From NCBI GenBank assembly GCA_964436125.1, contig CAYTBT010000055.1, positions 1 to 14,209 of the forward strand: DNA of 14,209 nucleotides, read 5' to 3'. Origin of the DNA: CAYRFF01 sp964436125 (GTDB taxonomy: Bacteria > Bacteroidota > Bacteroidia > Chitinophagales > Saprospiraceae). Numbering within the stretch: the first letter of the stretch is position 1; each line of letters begins with the position of its first letter. The translations under genes were made by a program, and so were the position numbers. The notes under the pieces are model-generated. The model searched no databases and was not told where the DNA came from. It saw nothing but the letters and a program-made list of their open reading frames with translations. Positions 1 through 7,428 of the stretch are shown here, one piece after another.

Positions 1-51
1 TATTCACAGGCTTTTGTGCTTATCTTCAATTTCTATTGCATGATTTGGGTA
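1..51. repeat. Dispersed repeat end (terminal inverted repeat family), copy 1
   Basis: The window opens with a sequence whose last part reads GCATGATTTGGGTA, ending at 51. Its reverse complement is found at 14159-14209 with a single mismatch in 51 bases (position 7). Related copies lie at 12049-12090 (same orientation as this one), and at 11891 and 13742 (inverted, shorter matches). The conserved outer part begins TACCCAAATCATGCAA when read inward. It probably belongs to an element that starts outside the window. No coding potential is seen. Confidence 0.85.
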
Positions 52-239
52 TTAAATAATGCTGAAAATAATATGTAGCAAATTGTCTGGGAATGGATGA
101 TTTTATCTCATAGCGAAAATCCCGATTAGGCATAGTCAAGCGTAAATACAGTTCATTATCTCTCTCGTAATCGAGTATTTACCGAGGATATAAAAGCTTG
201 ATTCCTAAAATATGCGCTTTTACAGGCGAGGATTCCTTC

Positions 240-890
240 CTATTTCACCATTGAGATAAGCTTATCAACATTGGCAGCGAAGCTACTCTGTGGATATTTA
301 TCTTTTAAAGACTTAAATGTCTTAAGAGACGCATCGCTTTTACCGAGTTTCATTTCCAGTCTGCCTTTTTTCAAGAGGTAGAACGGTGCCAGATAATCAT
401 TATCATAAGAAGCCGCCTTGCTGTATTTGCTTAAAGCTTTATCGTATTCTTTTAATTCCGAATACGCATCTCCGAGAGCACCTTGTTTCATGATCGGTGT
501 AATGTCTCCGGCCGGAGAGAAACCTTCCAGATACTCAATAGCTGCCTCATATTCACCGAGGTAAAGATAGGAAATTCCTGTGTAATAATTGGCGAGGTTG
601 CCGGCCTTGGTGCTACCATATTCATCGATAATCTCCAGGAAACCGAGATATCCTCCGCCCGGATTGGTCAATGCTAGGGCAAATGAGTCTCGCTCAAATT
701 GTACTTGAGCCTGAAACAATGCCGCCGATGCCTCTTTCTCCAGCGGTGCCTTATAGAGGTACTTATATGCTACATATATTCCTATGAGGATAAGCACTGC
801 AGCAACAGCACCTACGATTAACTTGCTATATTTTTCAAAGAAAGGTCTATTATCTTCTTGTCTTAGATTTCTCGATTCTCTCTCAGCCAT
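240..890 (-). CDS. Membrane-anchored tetratricopeptide-repeat protein
   Basis: 216 aa. A charged N-terminus (residues 1-22, rich in Arg, Glu and Lys) precedes one hydrophobic helix at about 23-43, so the protein is predicted to have a short cytoplasmic tail and a large extracytoplasmic part. The rest is helical with TPR-like pairs: around 98-125 (NYYTGISYLYLGEYEAAIEY), 135-162 (GALGDAYSELKEYDKALSKY) and 170-198. The architecture resembles the YfgM-like TPR_21 family, which acts as an envelope scaffold or chaperone partner; the exact role is not known. In Bacteroidota genomes a TPR protein of this kind often lies near recF/DUF721, as here, but pdhA is placed between them. The start at 888-890 is supported by a good promoter 22 bases upstream and the lack of a better start. 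No Shine-Dalgarno sequence, which is usual for the phylum. Confidence 0.85.
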   Translation of the reverse strand: MAERESRNLRQEDNRPFFEKYSKLIVGAVAAVLILIGIYVAYKYLYKAPLEKEASAALFQAQVQFERDSFALALTNPGGGYLGFLEIIDEYGSTKAGNLANYYTGISYLYLGEYEAAIEYLEGFSPAGDITPIMKQGALGDAYSELKEYDKALSKYSKAASYDNDYLAPFYLLKKGRLEMKLGKSDASLKTFKSLKDKYPQSSFAANVDKLISMVK

Positions 891-911
891 ACTATGCGTT
901 TAAAATTTGCG

Positions 912-943
912 CAAAGGTAAACTATTGCTTCATTACTTGCAAA
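912..943 (-). promoter_or_regulatory. Bacteroidota sigma-A-type promoter for the TPR gene
   Basis: On the minus strand, TTTG (940-943) is followed after exactly 20 bases by TACCTTTG (912-919), matching the Bacteroidota -33/-7 consensus TTTG-N19-21-TAnnTTTG. Transcription would start near 905, leaving a leader of roughly 15 bases before the ATG at 890. Confidence 0.75.
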
Positions 944-1035
944 TAAACAGTGGATGTTTCCATTTCAACTGTGCTAAAATTGCTTGAATGAACCCACTCC
1001 CTTGAATCAACAATCGTTCTGCCTTCAAGAATAAA

Positions 1036-1099
1036 TTTCTCCTCAGCAAGTAGTAATCACCTAGAACGAAACGATTACTATATGTTGAGAAAGGAGGAA
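1036..1099. repeat. Imperfect inverted repeat / potential structured RNA
   Basis: AGTAATC (1050-1056) and GATTACT (1073-1079) form a perfect 7-bp stem around a 16-base loop. The stem can be extended imperfectly outward, with TTTCTCCTCAGCA on the left pairing partly with TGTTGAGAAA on the right. It lies in the 294-base gap between the TPR gene and pdhA, downstream of the pdhA terminator. No recognised RNA family and no convincing ORF; function unknown. Confidence 0.35.
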
Positions 1100-1113
1100 T
1101 TAAAAACCTGTAC

Positions 1114-1156
1114 AATAAAAAAATAGGTCCGAGATAGCACTAGCTCGAACCTATTT
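1114..1156 (-). terminator. Rho-independent terminator of pdhA
   Basis: On the minus strand AAATAGGT (complement of 1149-1156) and ACCTATTT (complement of 1121-1128) form an 8-bp stem, continued after a one-base mismatch by CGAG/CTCG, with a 10-base loop. The stem is followed by a run of seven T (complement of 1117-1123). It lies 29 bases beyond the pdhA stop codon. Confidence 0.85.
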
Positions 1157-1184
1157 CAATAATCCATAAACTTTTTACTTCTCC

Positions 1185-2213
1185 TTAATCACGGATAAAA
1201 GGGTAATCCTCCTGTACATAATTGTCCTCATACAAGGCGGAAGGATCAGGATACTTAGACTCTTTAGCAAAGTCAATTGCCTCTTGAATCTCATCATTGA
1301 TTGTTTCCTTGATCTCTGCTAGTTCATCCTCGGAAAGGAGTCCATGTTCAAGCATTTTCTTGGCAACGCGTTTAACGGGATCCTTTTCTTTATAACTATT
1401 TACCTCTTCGTCCGTTCTGTAATGCGCCGGGTCAGAAACAGAGTGTCCTTTATACCTGTATGTCTTCATTTCAAGGAGGTGTGGTCCTTTTCCTTCACGG
1501 ATAGCTTTTACGGCCTTGGTGACAGCCTCGTGAACGTCTTCGACGTTCATGCCATTCACTTGCTCTGAAGGCATATCGTAAGACTCACCTAGCGTATAAA
1601 GCTCGGTAACATTGGAGGTCCGTTTGACGGAAGTCCCCATCGCATACCCATTGTTTTCAATGATATACAAGACGGGAAGGTTCCAGGACATTGCCATATT
1701 AAATGATTCATGCAATGCACCTTGCCGTGAAGCACCATCACCAAACATGCATACTGCCACATTATCGGAATCTCTGTACTTTTCGGCAAATCCCATACCG
1801 GTTCCTATAGGAATCTGTGCACCTACGATGCCATTTCCCCCGAAGTAATTGTGATCTCTGGAGAAAAAGTGCATACTTCCACCTTTTCCCTTTACACATC
1901 CGGTTTCCTTTCCATATAGTTCAGCCATACAGCTCTTGCTGTCTAGTCCTCTCATAAGCGCAATGCCATGTTGCCTATATGCTGTTATTAAGGGATCTTC
2001 AGGCCTTATGGCAGAATCAAGTCCTGCAGCAACAGCCTCCTGGCCGATATACACATGGCAGAAGCCTCTGATTTTATTCTGTGTGTACATCATAAGTGCC
2101 ATCCGCTCAAATCTCCGTATCCTATACATTAACTTATACCACTCGAGGTACTGTTCTTTATCGTAAGGAAGCGACTTTTTCTTCGTTTTTTTCTTACTTG
2201 TTGTTGTAGCCAT
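1185..2213 (-). CDS. pdhA: Pyruvate dehydrogenase E1 component, alpha subunit
   Basis: 342 aa, usual size for a bacterial E1 alpha of the alpha2beta2 type. With E1 beta it decarboxylates pyruvate on thiamine diphosphate and passes the acetyl group to lipoyl-E2, feeding acetyl-CoA to the TCA cycle in the cytoplasm. Visible signatures: GKGGSMHFF at 110-118, the ThDP-binding motif from GDG (158-160) to NN (187-188), and the conserved loop YRYKGHSVSDP at 252-262. The first 20 residues are a Lys-rich tail outside the family core, but the start is supported by the promoter just upstream. E1 beta, E2 and E3 are not in the window, so the complex is encoded at several loci, as is common in this phylum. 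A terminator follows directly, so the gene appears monocistronic. A branched-chain 2-oxoacid E1 alpha is the main alternative; the overall match favours pyruvate. Confidence 0.93.
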   Translation of the reverse strand: MATTTSKKKTKKKSLPYDKEQYLEWYKLMYRIRRFERMALMMYTQNKIRGFCHVYIGQEAVAAGLDSAIRPEDPLITAYRQHGIALMRGLDSKSCMAELYGKETGCVKGKGGSMHFFSRDHNYFGGNGIVGAQIPIGTGMGFAEKYRDSDNVAVCMFGDGASRQGALHESFNMAMSWNLPVLYIIENNGYAMGTSVKRTSNVTELYTLGESYDMPSEQVNGMNVEDVHEAVTKAVKAIREGKGPHLLEMKTYRYKGHSVSDPAHYRTDEEVNSYKEKDPVKRVAKKMLEHGLLSEDELAEIKETINDEIQEAIDFAKESKYPDPSALYEDNYVQEDYPFIRD

Positions 2214-2243
2214 ATCTTTAAAGCTTAATTATTCTTATAATGG

Positions 2244-2275
2244 TAAAGATAAGCTTAACTTTGACAAATGCCAAA
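2244..2275 (-). promoter_or_regulatory. Promoter of pdhA
   Basis: On the minus strand TTTG (2272-2275) is spaced 20 bases from TATCTTTA (2244-2251), one mismatch from TAnnTTTG. The transcript would start near 2237, about 24 bases before the ATG at 2213. Two direct copies of AAGCTTAA (2221-2228 and 2251-2258) lie 30 bases apart around it and could be regulator sites. Confidence 0.65.
2256..2263 (+). promoter_or_regulatory. Possible -7 element of the recF promoter
   Basis: TAACTTTG is an exact match to the Bacteroidota -7 consensus on the plus strand, about 60 bases before the recF start. No good TTTG lies 19-21 bases upstream, so the assignment is tentative. It lies inside the spacer of the pdhA promoter on the opposite strand, so the two promoters would overlap. 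Confidence 0.4.
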
Positions 2276-2324
2276 AGAGTTATAGGCAATTGAATTAATC
2301 AAATCATATTAAAGTAAATTTCCT

Positions 2325-3449
2325 GTGCAGTTAACTACCTTAAGATTGAAAAATTTTAAAAATTATGTGAATCTGAACCTGCAGTTCAACAGCAAGATCG
2401 TCTGTTTTACCGGAAACAACGGTGAGGGTAAGACCAATCTCCTCGACGCAATCCACTACATATCGATGACGCGTTCTTATTTTCACAGGACAGATAGATA
2501 TGCTGTAAGGGAAGGTGAGAATGAATTTTCAATCGACGGAAAAATACATTGCAAGGATGAAGAGGAAGTTGTAAAGATCACTTATAAAACGGGCGCAGGG
2601 AAATCGATTTATATTAATGATAGCCTCCTCACGCGCTTTTCCGACCACATAGGGAAATGGCCATGCACTTTTATCGCTCCCGATGATAAACAGTTGCTTT
2701 ACGACGGGAGTAGTGCGCGCAGAAGATTTATGGATATGTCGCTTTCGCAAATGGATAATCGTTACCTTCGGGAACTGCAGAAATACAATAAAATCCTGAA
2801 GCAACGCAACAAGACATTAAAGGATATGGCTGAACGCGGAAGCTGGGATGGTGTTATGTTGAAATCATTTGATCAGCAGTTGCTTGAGCCGACGGATTAT
2901 CTTTACAATAGGAGAAAAGACTTTACTGAAAAACTCAGTGCGAGATTTGCTGATTTATATACGCGCATTTCCGGTAATCGCGAGCAAATGGATTGCACCT
3001 ATGTGAGTCAGCTGGAGGATGAGAATATGCTGGACTTACTTGAGCGTAACAGAGAAAAAGACAAGGCGCTCGAGAGAACGACTGTCGGCCTACACAAGGA
3101 CGACATTAAAGTACGTATGAATGGGAAAAAAGCCAAGATTTACGGCTCACAAGGACAGTTGAAAAGCTTTGTCATCGCATTAAAGTTGGCACAATTCTTT
3201 ATCTTGAAGGAAACTTGTGGTGTAACGCCATTTGTCCTCCTCGATGACTTATTTGAGAAAATTGATGCCAGCCGCCTGCAATCTATCGTTGAATTGGTCA
3301 ATGAAATAAGTGAAGGTCAAGTGTTTATCACGGATACCGACTTGCATCGGGTGCAAGAACTGCTCGACAATGTAGAGGCAAGCGTGGAATATTATGAAGT
3401 AGAAGACAATCAAGTCGTATCTCTAAAAGAACAACATATTCATGGGTAG
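2325..3449 (+). CDS. recF: DNA replication/repair protein RecF
   Basis: 374 aa SMC-like ABC ATPase. RecF acts with RecO and RecR in loading RecA at single-strand gaps. Visible: N-terminal LRLKNFKNY typical of RecF; Walker A GNNGEGKT at 30-37; the conserved AARR-like region SSARRRFMD at 129-137; the GLHKDD motif at 255-260 (GPHRDD in many homologues); an ABC signature region SQGQLKS at 275-281; Walker B FVLLDDLFEKID at 303-314; and the C-terminal QVFITDT at 332-338. The start is GTG at 2325: an in-frame stop lies at 2310-2312 and this codon gives the exact RecF N-terminus, while no ATG fits. The 3' end overlaps the next gene by 8 bases, so the two are probably translationally coupled. It diverges from pdhA. 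Confidence 0.95.
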   Translation: MQLTTLRLKNFKNYVNLNLQFNSKIVCFTGNNGEGKTNLLDAIHYISMTRSYFHRTDRYAVREGENEFSIDGKIHCKDEEEVVKITYKTGAGKSIYINDSLLTRFSDHIGKWPCTFIAPDDKQLLYDGSSARRRFMDMSLSQMDNRYLRELQKYNKILKQRNKTLKDMAERGSWDGVMLKSFDQQLLEPTDYLYNRRKDFTEKLSARFADLYTRISGNREQMDCTYVSQLEDENMLDLLERNREKDKALERTTVGLHKDDIKVRMNGKKAKIYGSQGQLKSFVIALKLAQFFILKETCGVTPFVLLDDLFEKIDASRLQSIVELVNEISEGQVFITDTDLHRVQELLDNVEASVEYYEVEDNQVVSLKEQHIHG

Positions 3450-3735
3450 GTATAAAGAAGAAAAAAAATTGTCCGATGTCCTCAAGCAATTTAAAAGCGG
3501 AAAACGCATTCAGAAAGGGATTGATGAGGCATTATTAAAAGATTGCTGGAATAAGAGCATGGGAAAGTTTATCGTGAAATACACCGATAATGTCTATTAT
3601 TCCAGTGGTATCCTTTATGTCAAGTTAAGTTCTGCGCCACTGCGACAAGAACTCTCCATGAATTCCGTCAAAATTAAAGACAAATTAAATAAAGCGATAG
3701 GAAAAGAGCTTATTCACCGGGTTGTATTGAGGTGA
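3442..3735 (+). CDS. DUF721 (DciA-like) protein
   Basis: 97 aa. The sequence has the short DUF721 pattern: LSDVLKQF near the N-terminus, the W-containing segment LKDCWNKSMGKFIVKYTDNVYYSSGILYVKLSSAPLRQEL in the middle (cited in part as WNKSMG at 36-41 and LYVKLSSAPLRQEL at 58-71), and a helical end. DUF721 proteins related to DciA are helicase-loading factors in many bacteria lacking DnaC/DnaI; the short Bacteroidota forms are less studied, so that role is an inference. The ATG lies inside the last codons of recF (8-base overlap), and this pairing is conserved in the phylum. Confidence 0.85.
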   Translation: MGRYKEEKKLSDVLKQFKSGKRIQKGIDEALLKDCWNKSMGKFIVKYTDNVYYSSGILYVKLSSAPLRQELSMNSVKIKDKLNKAIGKELIHRVVLR

Positions 3736-3866
3736 AATATCAATTAAAAATCCCTGAGACCTACTTTTATCAATCCGTCCAGTTAACAACTCATTCTATA
3801 GTTGCTATTTCCTCGGATGCGGTAGATAATATCGATACAGATTAAAGCTGTAAGCCGGAAAACAAA

Positions 3867-3901
3867 AAAGCCATGCTCAATTTTCTATCGAACATGGCTT
3901 T
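3867..3901 (-). terminator. Terminator of the S8 protease gene, possibly bidirectional
   Basis: AAAGCCATG (3867-3875) and CATGGCTTT (3893-3901) form a 9-bp stem with a 17-base loop. On the minus strand the stem runs into TTTTTT followed by GTTTT, an ideal termination tract for the protease gene ending at 3925. On the plus strand the following tract is weaker (ATAAAAATT), so it may also stop recF-DUF721 transcripts, which converge on it. Confidence 0.8.
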
Positions 3902-3924
3902 ATAAAAATTATTATGAGACAATC

Positions 3925-5616
3925 TTAGTTCTCTATATTCCCATCGGCTTTAACCTTGATGGAACGATCTCTTTTTCCCTTTACAGTAGCGGCCTTCTTC
4001 AATGCTTTATAGGCATTAACAACACCACCCGTTATGCTTAGGTCCTCAAATGGAACAAGGTCAGATTCTGTGCCGGGCTTCACAACATCAAAGTTGAGCG
4101 GAACCGCAGTAGATAAGATAATATCTTTTACCTGGTCTGCAGTAAGCATCGGATAATAACTACGGATTAATGCAGCGACGCCTGCAACCACCGGAGAAGC
4201 CATAGAAGTACCGGAATAGCTTGCATATTTGTTATCCGGAACAGTCGATTTAATATCCACACCAGGAGCAAATACATCAACGCTTTCTTTTCCATAATTG
4301 GAGAAGCTTGCTACGCTATTTTCACCACCTTTCCAGCTTAAAGCACCTACGGTAATCCACGAGCTAGCTTCATCTGGTTTAAACCAGCCGGAATGAAGGT
4401 AGAAGGCATTGGGATAATTGGGCGTGACATCGTTATTTTCAGAGTCATTGCCCGCCGCGTGCACAAGGAGTACATCGTGTTTTACGGCATATTTTACCGC
4501 ATCGTCCACAACTTCTTTATTCCATACATAGCCTTTCCCGAAGCTCATATTGATAACTGAAGCTCCATTGTCTACGGCGTAGCGGATGCCATTGGCGACA
4601 TCTTTATCGCGTTCATCTCCGTCAGGCACTACACGTACTGCCATAATGCGGACATTGTCTGCAATCCCATCAATACCGATATCATTACCACGGATTGCGG
4701 CAATAATACCTGCTACGTGAGTACCGTGAGAGCCATCAGGACCCTGGTAGTGATTGTTGCCATAATATCTTTCTGTCTGGTCGGCATAATTATCGCCTAC
4801 TTTCCATCGCGGATCAAAGTCCGGGTTGTAATAAGCATTGGCTTGACCATCAAAGTAATCGATAGCGCGCTGTAATGCGTCACCCAAGCCTTCTTTTATT
4901 CCATCATAAGACAATGTGCTTTTTCCACTTCTTGTGAGCATGCTTGTAGCAACAGCAATACCTGTTCCGAGTGAAGTGTTACCCCCAGGATCAAGTTGAC
5001 TCAGTTGTTCCAGGCTTATTGAATCCCCTCCTGCTTCTTTCTGTAGTGCATCGATAGAGGAGAGAAGCGTATTCTTTCTTGATTTGATATTTTCAAGTCG
5101 TTTTAATGCTTTTTCTCGATTTTCTGTAACTCGTTTCTTCAAGGTAAGATAATATGCATACTCTTTCCTGACTTTCTGGGAGTTGATATCCATCGGATTA
5201 AGGTCTTTGTACTTCTTATGGTACTTCCTGTACAGTCTTGTCACCTCAAGATTATCTTTATCGACATCTTGTTTTTTCCCTCCGATAAAATTCCATCCAT
5301 GGACATCATCGATATAACCGTTTTTGTCATCATCGATGCCATTGCCCGGAATTTCATCCTCATTGGTCCAGATGATATTCTTTAAATCCTCGTGATTCAC
5401 ATCTACACCACCATCGATTACCGCAACAATTACAGGGGTCGAAGTTTTTCCTTGGAGTAGTTCTTTATAGGCCTTGTCTGTGCTGACACCACGCACATTA
5501 TCAGTTGCATAGTCATCATTAAACCAGTTCTTCGGCGCGGTCTGAAGATTGACCTGTGCTGATAAAGAACTAGATATCACAAAGGCGGCTAATAATAATA
5601 CCGTTTTTACTCGCAT
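3925..5616 (-). CDS. Secreted subtilisin-like serine protease (S8 family)
   Basis: 563 aa. A signal peptide is clear (residues 1-20, hydrophobic core VLLLAAFVISSSLSA, cleavage near AQ). The catalytic triad is complete: Asp68 in AVIDGG, His297 in GSHGTHVAG, Ser471 in SGTSMASP, with the oxyanion Asn390 in HAAGN. Between Asp and His there is an unusually long, charged insertion (about 110-270), partly helical or coiled (KKRVTENREKALKRLENIKS), much longer than in subtilisin and typical of Bacteroidota S8 proteases. No N-terminal inhibitor propeptide of the classical type and no C-terminal sorting domain of the type IX secretion system is visible, so a periplasmic or outer-membrane-associated role is likelier than full secretion. 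Transcribed alone, divergently from the DUF6089 gene and ending at a strong terminator. Substrate unknown. Confidence 0.93.
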   Translation of the reverse strand: MRVKTVLLLAAFVISSSLSAQVNLQTAPKNWFNDDYATDNVRGVSTDKAYKELLQGKTSTPVIVAVIDGGVDVNHEDLKNIIWTNEDEIPGNGIDDDKNGYIDDVHGWNFIGGKKQDVDKDNLEVTRLYRKYHKKYKDLNPMDINSQKVRKEYAYYLTLKKRVTENREKALKRLENIKSRKNTLLSSIDALQKEAGGDSISLEQLSQLDPGGNTSLGTGIAVATSMLTRSGKSTLSYDGIKEGLGDALQRAIDYFDGQANAYYNPDFDPRWKVGDNYADQTERYYGNNHYQGPDGSHGTHVAGIIAAIRGNDIGIDGIADNVRIMAVRVVPDGDERDKDVANGIRYAVDNGASVINMSFGKGYVWNKEVVDDAVKYAVKHDVLLVHAAGNDSENNDVTPNYPNAFYLHSGWFKPDEASSWITVGALSWKGGENSVASFSNYGKESVDVFAPGVDIKSTVPDNKYASYSGTSMASPVVAGVAALIRSYYPMLTADQVKDIILSTAVPLNFDVVKPGTESDLVPFEDLSITGGVVNAYKALKKAATVKGKRDRSIKVKADGNIEN

Positions 5617-5838
5617 GTTTACGTATTTACTTTTTCTGAAAAATATTATTTACATTGTGTATATCCTGCACAACAGAGTATCGATGAATTCGTTTACTCA
5701 AATGTATTTATACTGGCATAAAACCACTCCTTTTCTATAAGAAAGGGCCAATTTTATAGACGAACCCAAATAAAAGTGTGCAAATATTAAAATTTTTCTT
5801 TATTTCGCAGCATTATCCTGCATTTTATAAATTCAAGA

Positions 5839-6678
5839 ATGCGTAAAATTATTACAATCACGTTTGTCAGTATTTGTTTTCCGCTTTCCCTGTTCTCACA
5901 AGGGATTTCTGTAGGAGCTGGAATGGGATTTACTTCTTACGTAGGAGATTTAAGCGAGGGAAGCGCTGCTTCGTATTTTAATAATTGGATGCCCATTGCA
6001 ATAGGAGAATTGAGTTATACTCCTATGAAGTACTTTGCCCTAAGTGCTCAGATTTTCTATGGGAAAATTTATGGAAGCGACAATCTATCCAATAAGCGAT
6101 GGATGATTGAAAGAAATTTAAGCTTCCAATCCGTTATTTATGGCGCTAGTTTAAAGCTTGATGCTCAACTTACTGATGTGAGCCGTGAGTACAATGCTCC
6201 GATTACTGTTTATATGACAGGAGGAGCCGAGTATCTACACTTTAATCCGAGTACTTTCTTCAGGGGAGAGAAATACTTTCTCCGAGAACTCGGTACAGGT
6301 GGACAGAATATCCCTTCCTATAAAAAAGATAAGTACAACTTATCAACCTTTGTTATACAAGGTGGTGGGGGATTAAAAATCCGGATTATTACCGACCTCG
6401 TTATGAAACTAGAACTCGTCTATCATAAAACATTTACCGACTATCTTGATGATGTAGGCAAGGATCCATATTTCTCCTATGCACAGTTAAAAAAATACGG
6501 AGGTGAGATGTCCGCATTGTTGAGTGATCGCTCTTGGGAATATTTTGATATCCCACCGGATGATTATACCAGGGGGAAGATGCGCTCTTCCGGAAGTGCG
6601 GACGATGGTTTTATCTCCGGTATTATAAGCATTCAATATACTCTTTCCACCGATAGAACTTTTTCCTATAGTCTGTAA
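5839..6678 (+). CDS. DUF6089 / PorG-like outer-membrane beta-barrel protein
   Basis: 279 aa with a signal peptide (1-20, ending LFSQ). After it comes GISVGAGMGFTSYVGDLSEG, the start typical of DUF6089 barrels (a Gly/aromatic strand followed by YxGDL). Alternating strands with aromatic ends continue throughout (for example YFALSAQIFYGKIYG at 75-89 and LVMKLELVYHKTFTDYL), and the last strand is IISIQYTLSTDRTFSYSL, as expected for an eight- to ten-stranded barrel. PorG of the type IX secretion system belongs to the same fold group, so a role in type IX secretion or envelope assembly is possible but is an inference; the other Por genes are not in the window. It lies divergent from the S8 protease (222-base gap). 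The ATG at 5839 immediately precedes the signal peptide. Confidence 0.75.
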   Translation: MRKIITITFVSICFPLSLFSQGISVGAGMGFTSYVGDLSEGSAASYFNNWMPIAIGELSYTPMKYFALSAQIFYGKIYGSDNLSNKRWMIERNLSFQSVIYGASLKLDAQLTDVSREYNAPITVYMTGGAEYLHFNPSTFFRGEKYFLRELGTGGQNIPSYKKDKYNLSTFVIQGGGGLKIRIITDLVMKLELVYHKTFTDYLDDVGKDPYFSYAQLKKYGGEMSALLSDRSWEYFDIPPDDYTRGKMRSSGSADDGFISGIISIQYTLSTDRTFSYSL

Positions 6679-6743
6679 TACCGATGTCATGCATTGGGCT
6701 AGAGGCACACAGGAAGTGATAAGAAAGGGGAGAAAATGGGATA

Positions 6744-6911
6744 GTCGTAAGGCGTAAGGCAATGAGCAATGAACAATGAACAATGAACAATGAAGAATGA
6801 ACAATGAACAATGAAGAATGAAAAATGAACAATGAAGAATGAGCAATGAACAATGAATAATGGACAATGAACAATGAATAATGAATAATGAGTGATGGAT
6901 TATGAATTATG
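6744..6911. repeat. Heptad tandem array A (24 in-phase 7-bp units)
   Basis: Twenty-four consecutive 7-bp units without a break in phase. The first units are GTCGTAA, GGCGTAA and GGCAATG; the body is AACAATG, AAGAATG and AATAATG; the end is AGTGATG, GATTATG, AATTATG. The last three or four bases (usually ATG) are most conserved. Because 7 is not a multiple of 3, the minus strand is open in more than one frame and shows false repetitive ORFs (SLFIVHC-type). Confidence 0.95.
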
Positions 6912-6914
6912 GAT

Positions 6915-6990
6915 TGCTTCAACTTTTCAACCTTTCAACTAAATCAGCCAATGGCCAAAAGCCAAAAGCTAATAGCTCCGCCGAAGGCGG
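6915..6990. repeat. Module A tail: TTCAAC run, GCCAAAA heptads and GAA-loop hairpin
   Basis: After array A come three TTCAAC units at 8-bp spacing (6918-6939), then heptads GCCAATG, GCCAAAA, GCCAAAA, GCTAATA (6947-6974), then a perfect hairpin CCGCC-GAA-GGCGG (6978-6990). The same order is repeated in modules B and C, so this is one repeating unit and not random low-complexity DNA. Confidence 0.85.
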
Positions 6991-7153
6991 AATGATGGAC
7001 AATGAACAATGGACAATGAACAATGAATAATGAGTGATGAATGATGGATTATGAATTATGGATTGCTTCAACTTTTCAACCTTTCAAATCTTCAACTAAA
7101 TCATATAACGCAATCAGCCAATGGCTAATAGCTAACAGCTCCGGCGTAGCCGG
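6991..7153. repeat. Repeat module B (heptad array, TTCAAC run, GTA-loop hairpin)
   Basis: Ten in-phase heptads (6991-7060), then the GATTGCTTCAAC segment with TTCAAC units, a TATAACGCAATCA insertion absent from module A, heptads GCCAATG, GCTAATA, GCTAACA (7117-7137), and the perfect hairpin CCGGC-GTA-GCCGG (7141-7153). It follows module A head to tail. Confidence 0.9.
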
Positions 7154-7364
7154 TGATGGATTATGACTCAAGGCGAGCCTATGAGCTCAGCTTGCTGAGT
7201 GAGATAGCTCGACCTAGTCCGCCGAGGCGGGGTAAAGGTTGAGGCTGAGGCTGAGGTTGAGGTTGAGAAAGGTTATGAATTATGAATGTTGGATTACAGC
7301 TATCTTCTTCATCAAAATTGAAACACTGAAATCATTTTTCAACCCAGCTAATGGCTTCGCCGCA
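7154..7364. repeat. Spacer between repeat modules with small palindromes and a GAGGYT run
   Basis: No gene. It contains small stems: AGGC-GA-GCCT (7171-7180), CTCAGC-TT-GCTGAG (7186-7199), CCGCCGAGGCGG (7219-7230), and a hexamer run of GAGGCT/GAGGTT units (about 7239-7266). A weak TTTTTCAACCCAGCTAATGGC segment near 7335-7355 recalls the tail of the modules and may be a decayed copy. Confidence 0.6.
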
Positions 7365-7413
7365 GTAGTCAGTCGTAAGTCGGTGATCGGTAATCGGTAA
7401 TCGGTGATGGGTG
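7365..7413. repeat. Heptad array of a second type (ATCGGTA units)
   Basis: Seven in-phase 7-bp units: GTAGTCA, GTCGTAA, GTCGGTG, ATCGGTA, ATCGGTA, ATCGGTG, ATGGGTG. The sequence word differs from the AACAATG arrays but the 7-bp period is the same. It is followed by GCGGC-TTT-GCTGC (7416-7428), an imperfect hairpin. Confidence 0.85.
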
Positions 7414-7428
7414 TGCGGCTTTGCTGCA

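Noticed and set aside
933..1115. 60-aa minus-strand reading frame between pdhA and the TPR gene
   Set aside because: No ATG at the start, no recognisable domain, it lies after a strong terminator and its end overlaps the TPR promoter; the inverted repeat explains part of the sequence.
5745..5838. Promoter for the DUF6089 gene
   Set aside because: AT-rich sequence is present, but no TTTG-N19-21-TAnnTTTG pair could be placed on the plus strand.
6487..6922. Two minus-strand reading frames (99 and 126 aa) with repeated SLFIVHC-type peptides
   Set aside because: They arise from the 7-bp arrays, which are open in several minus-strand frames at once; the period, lack of any domain and overlap with the DUF6089 gene end show they are not genes.
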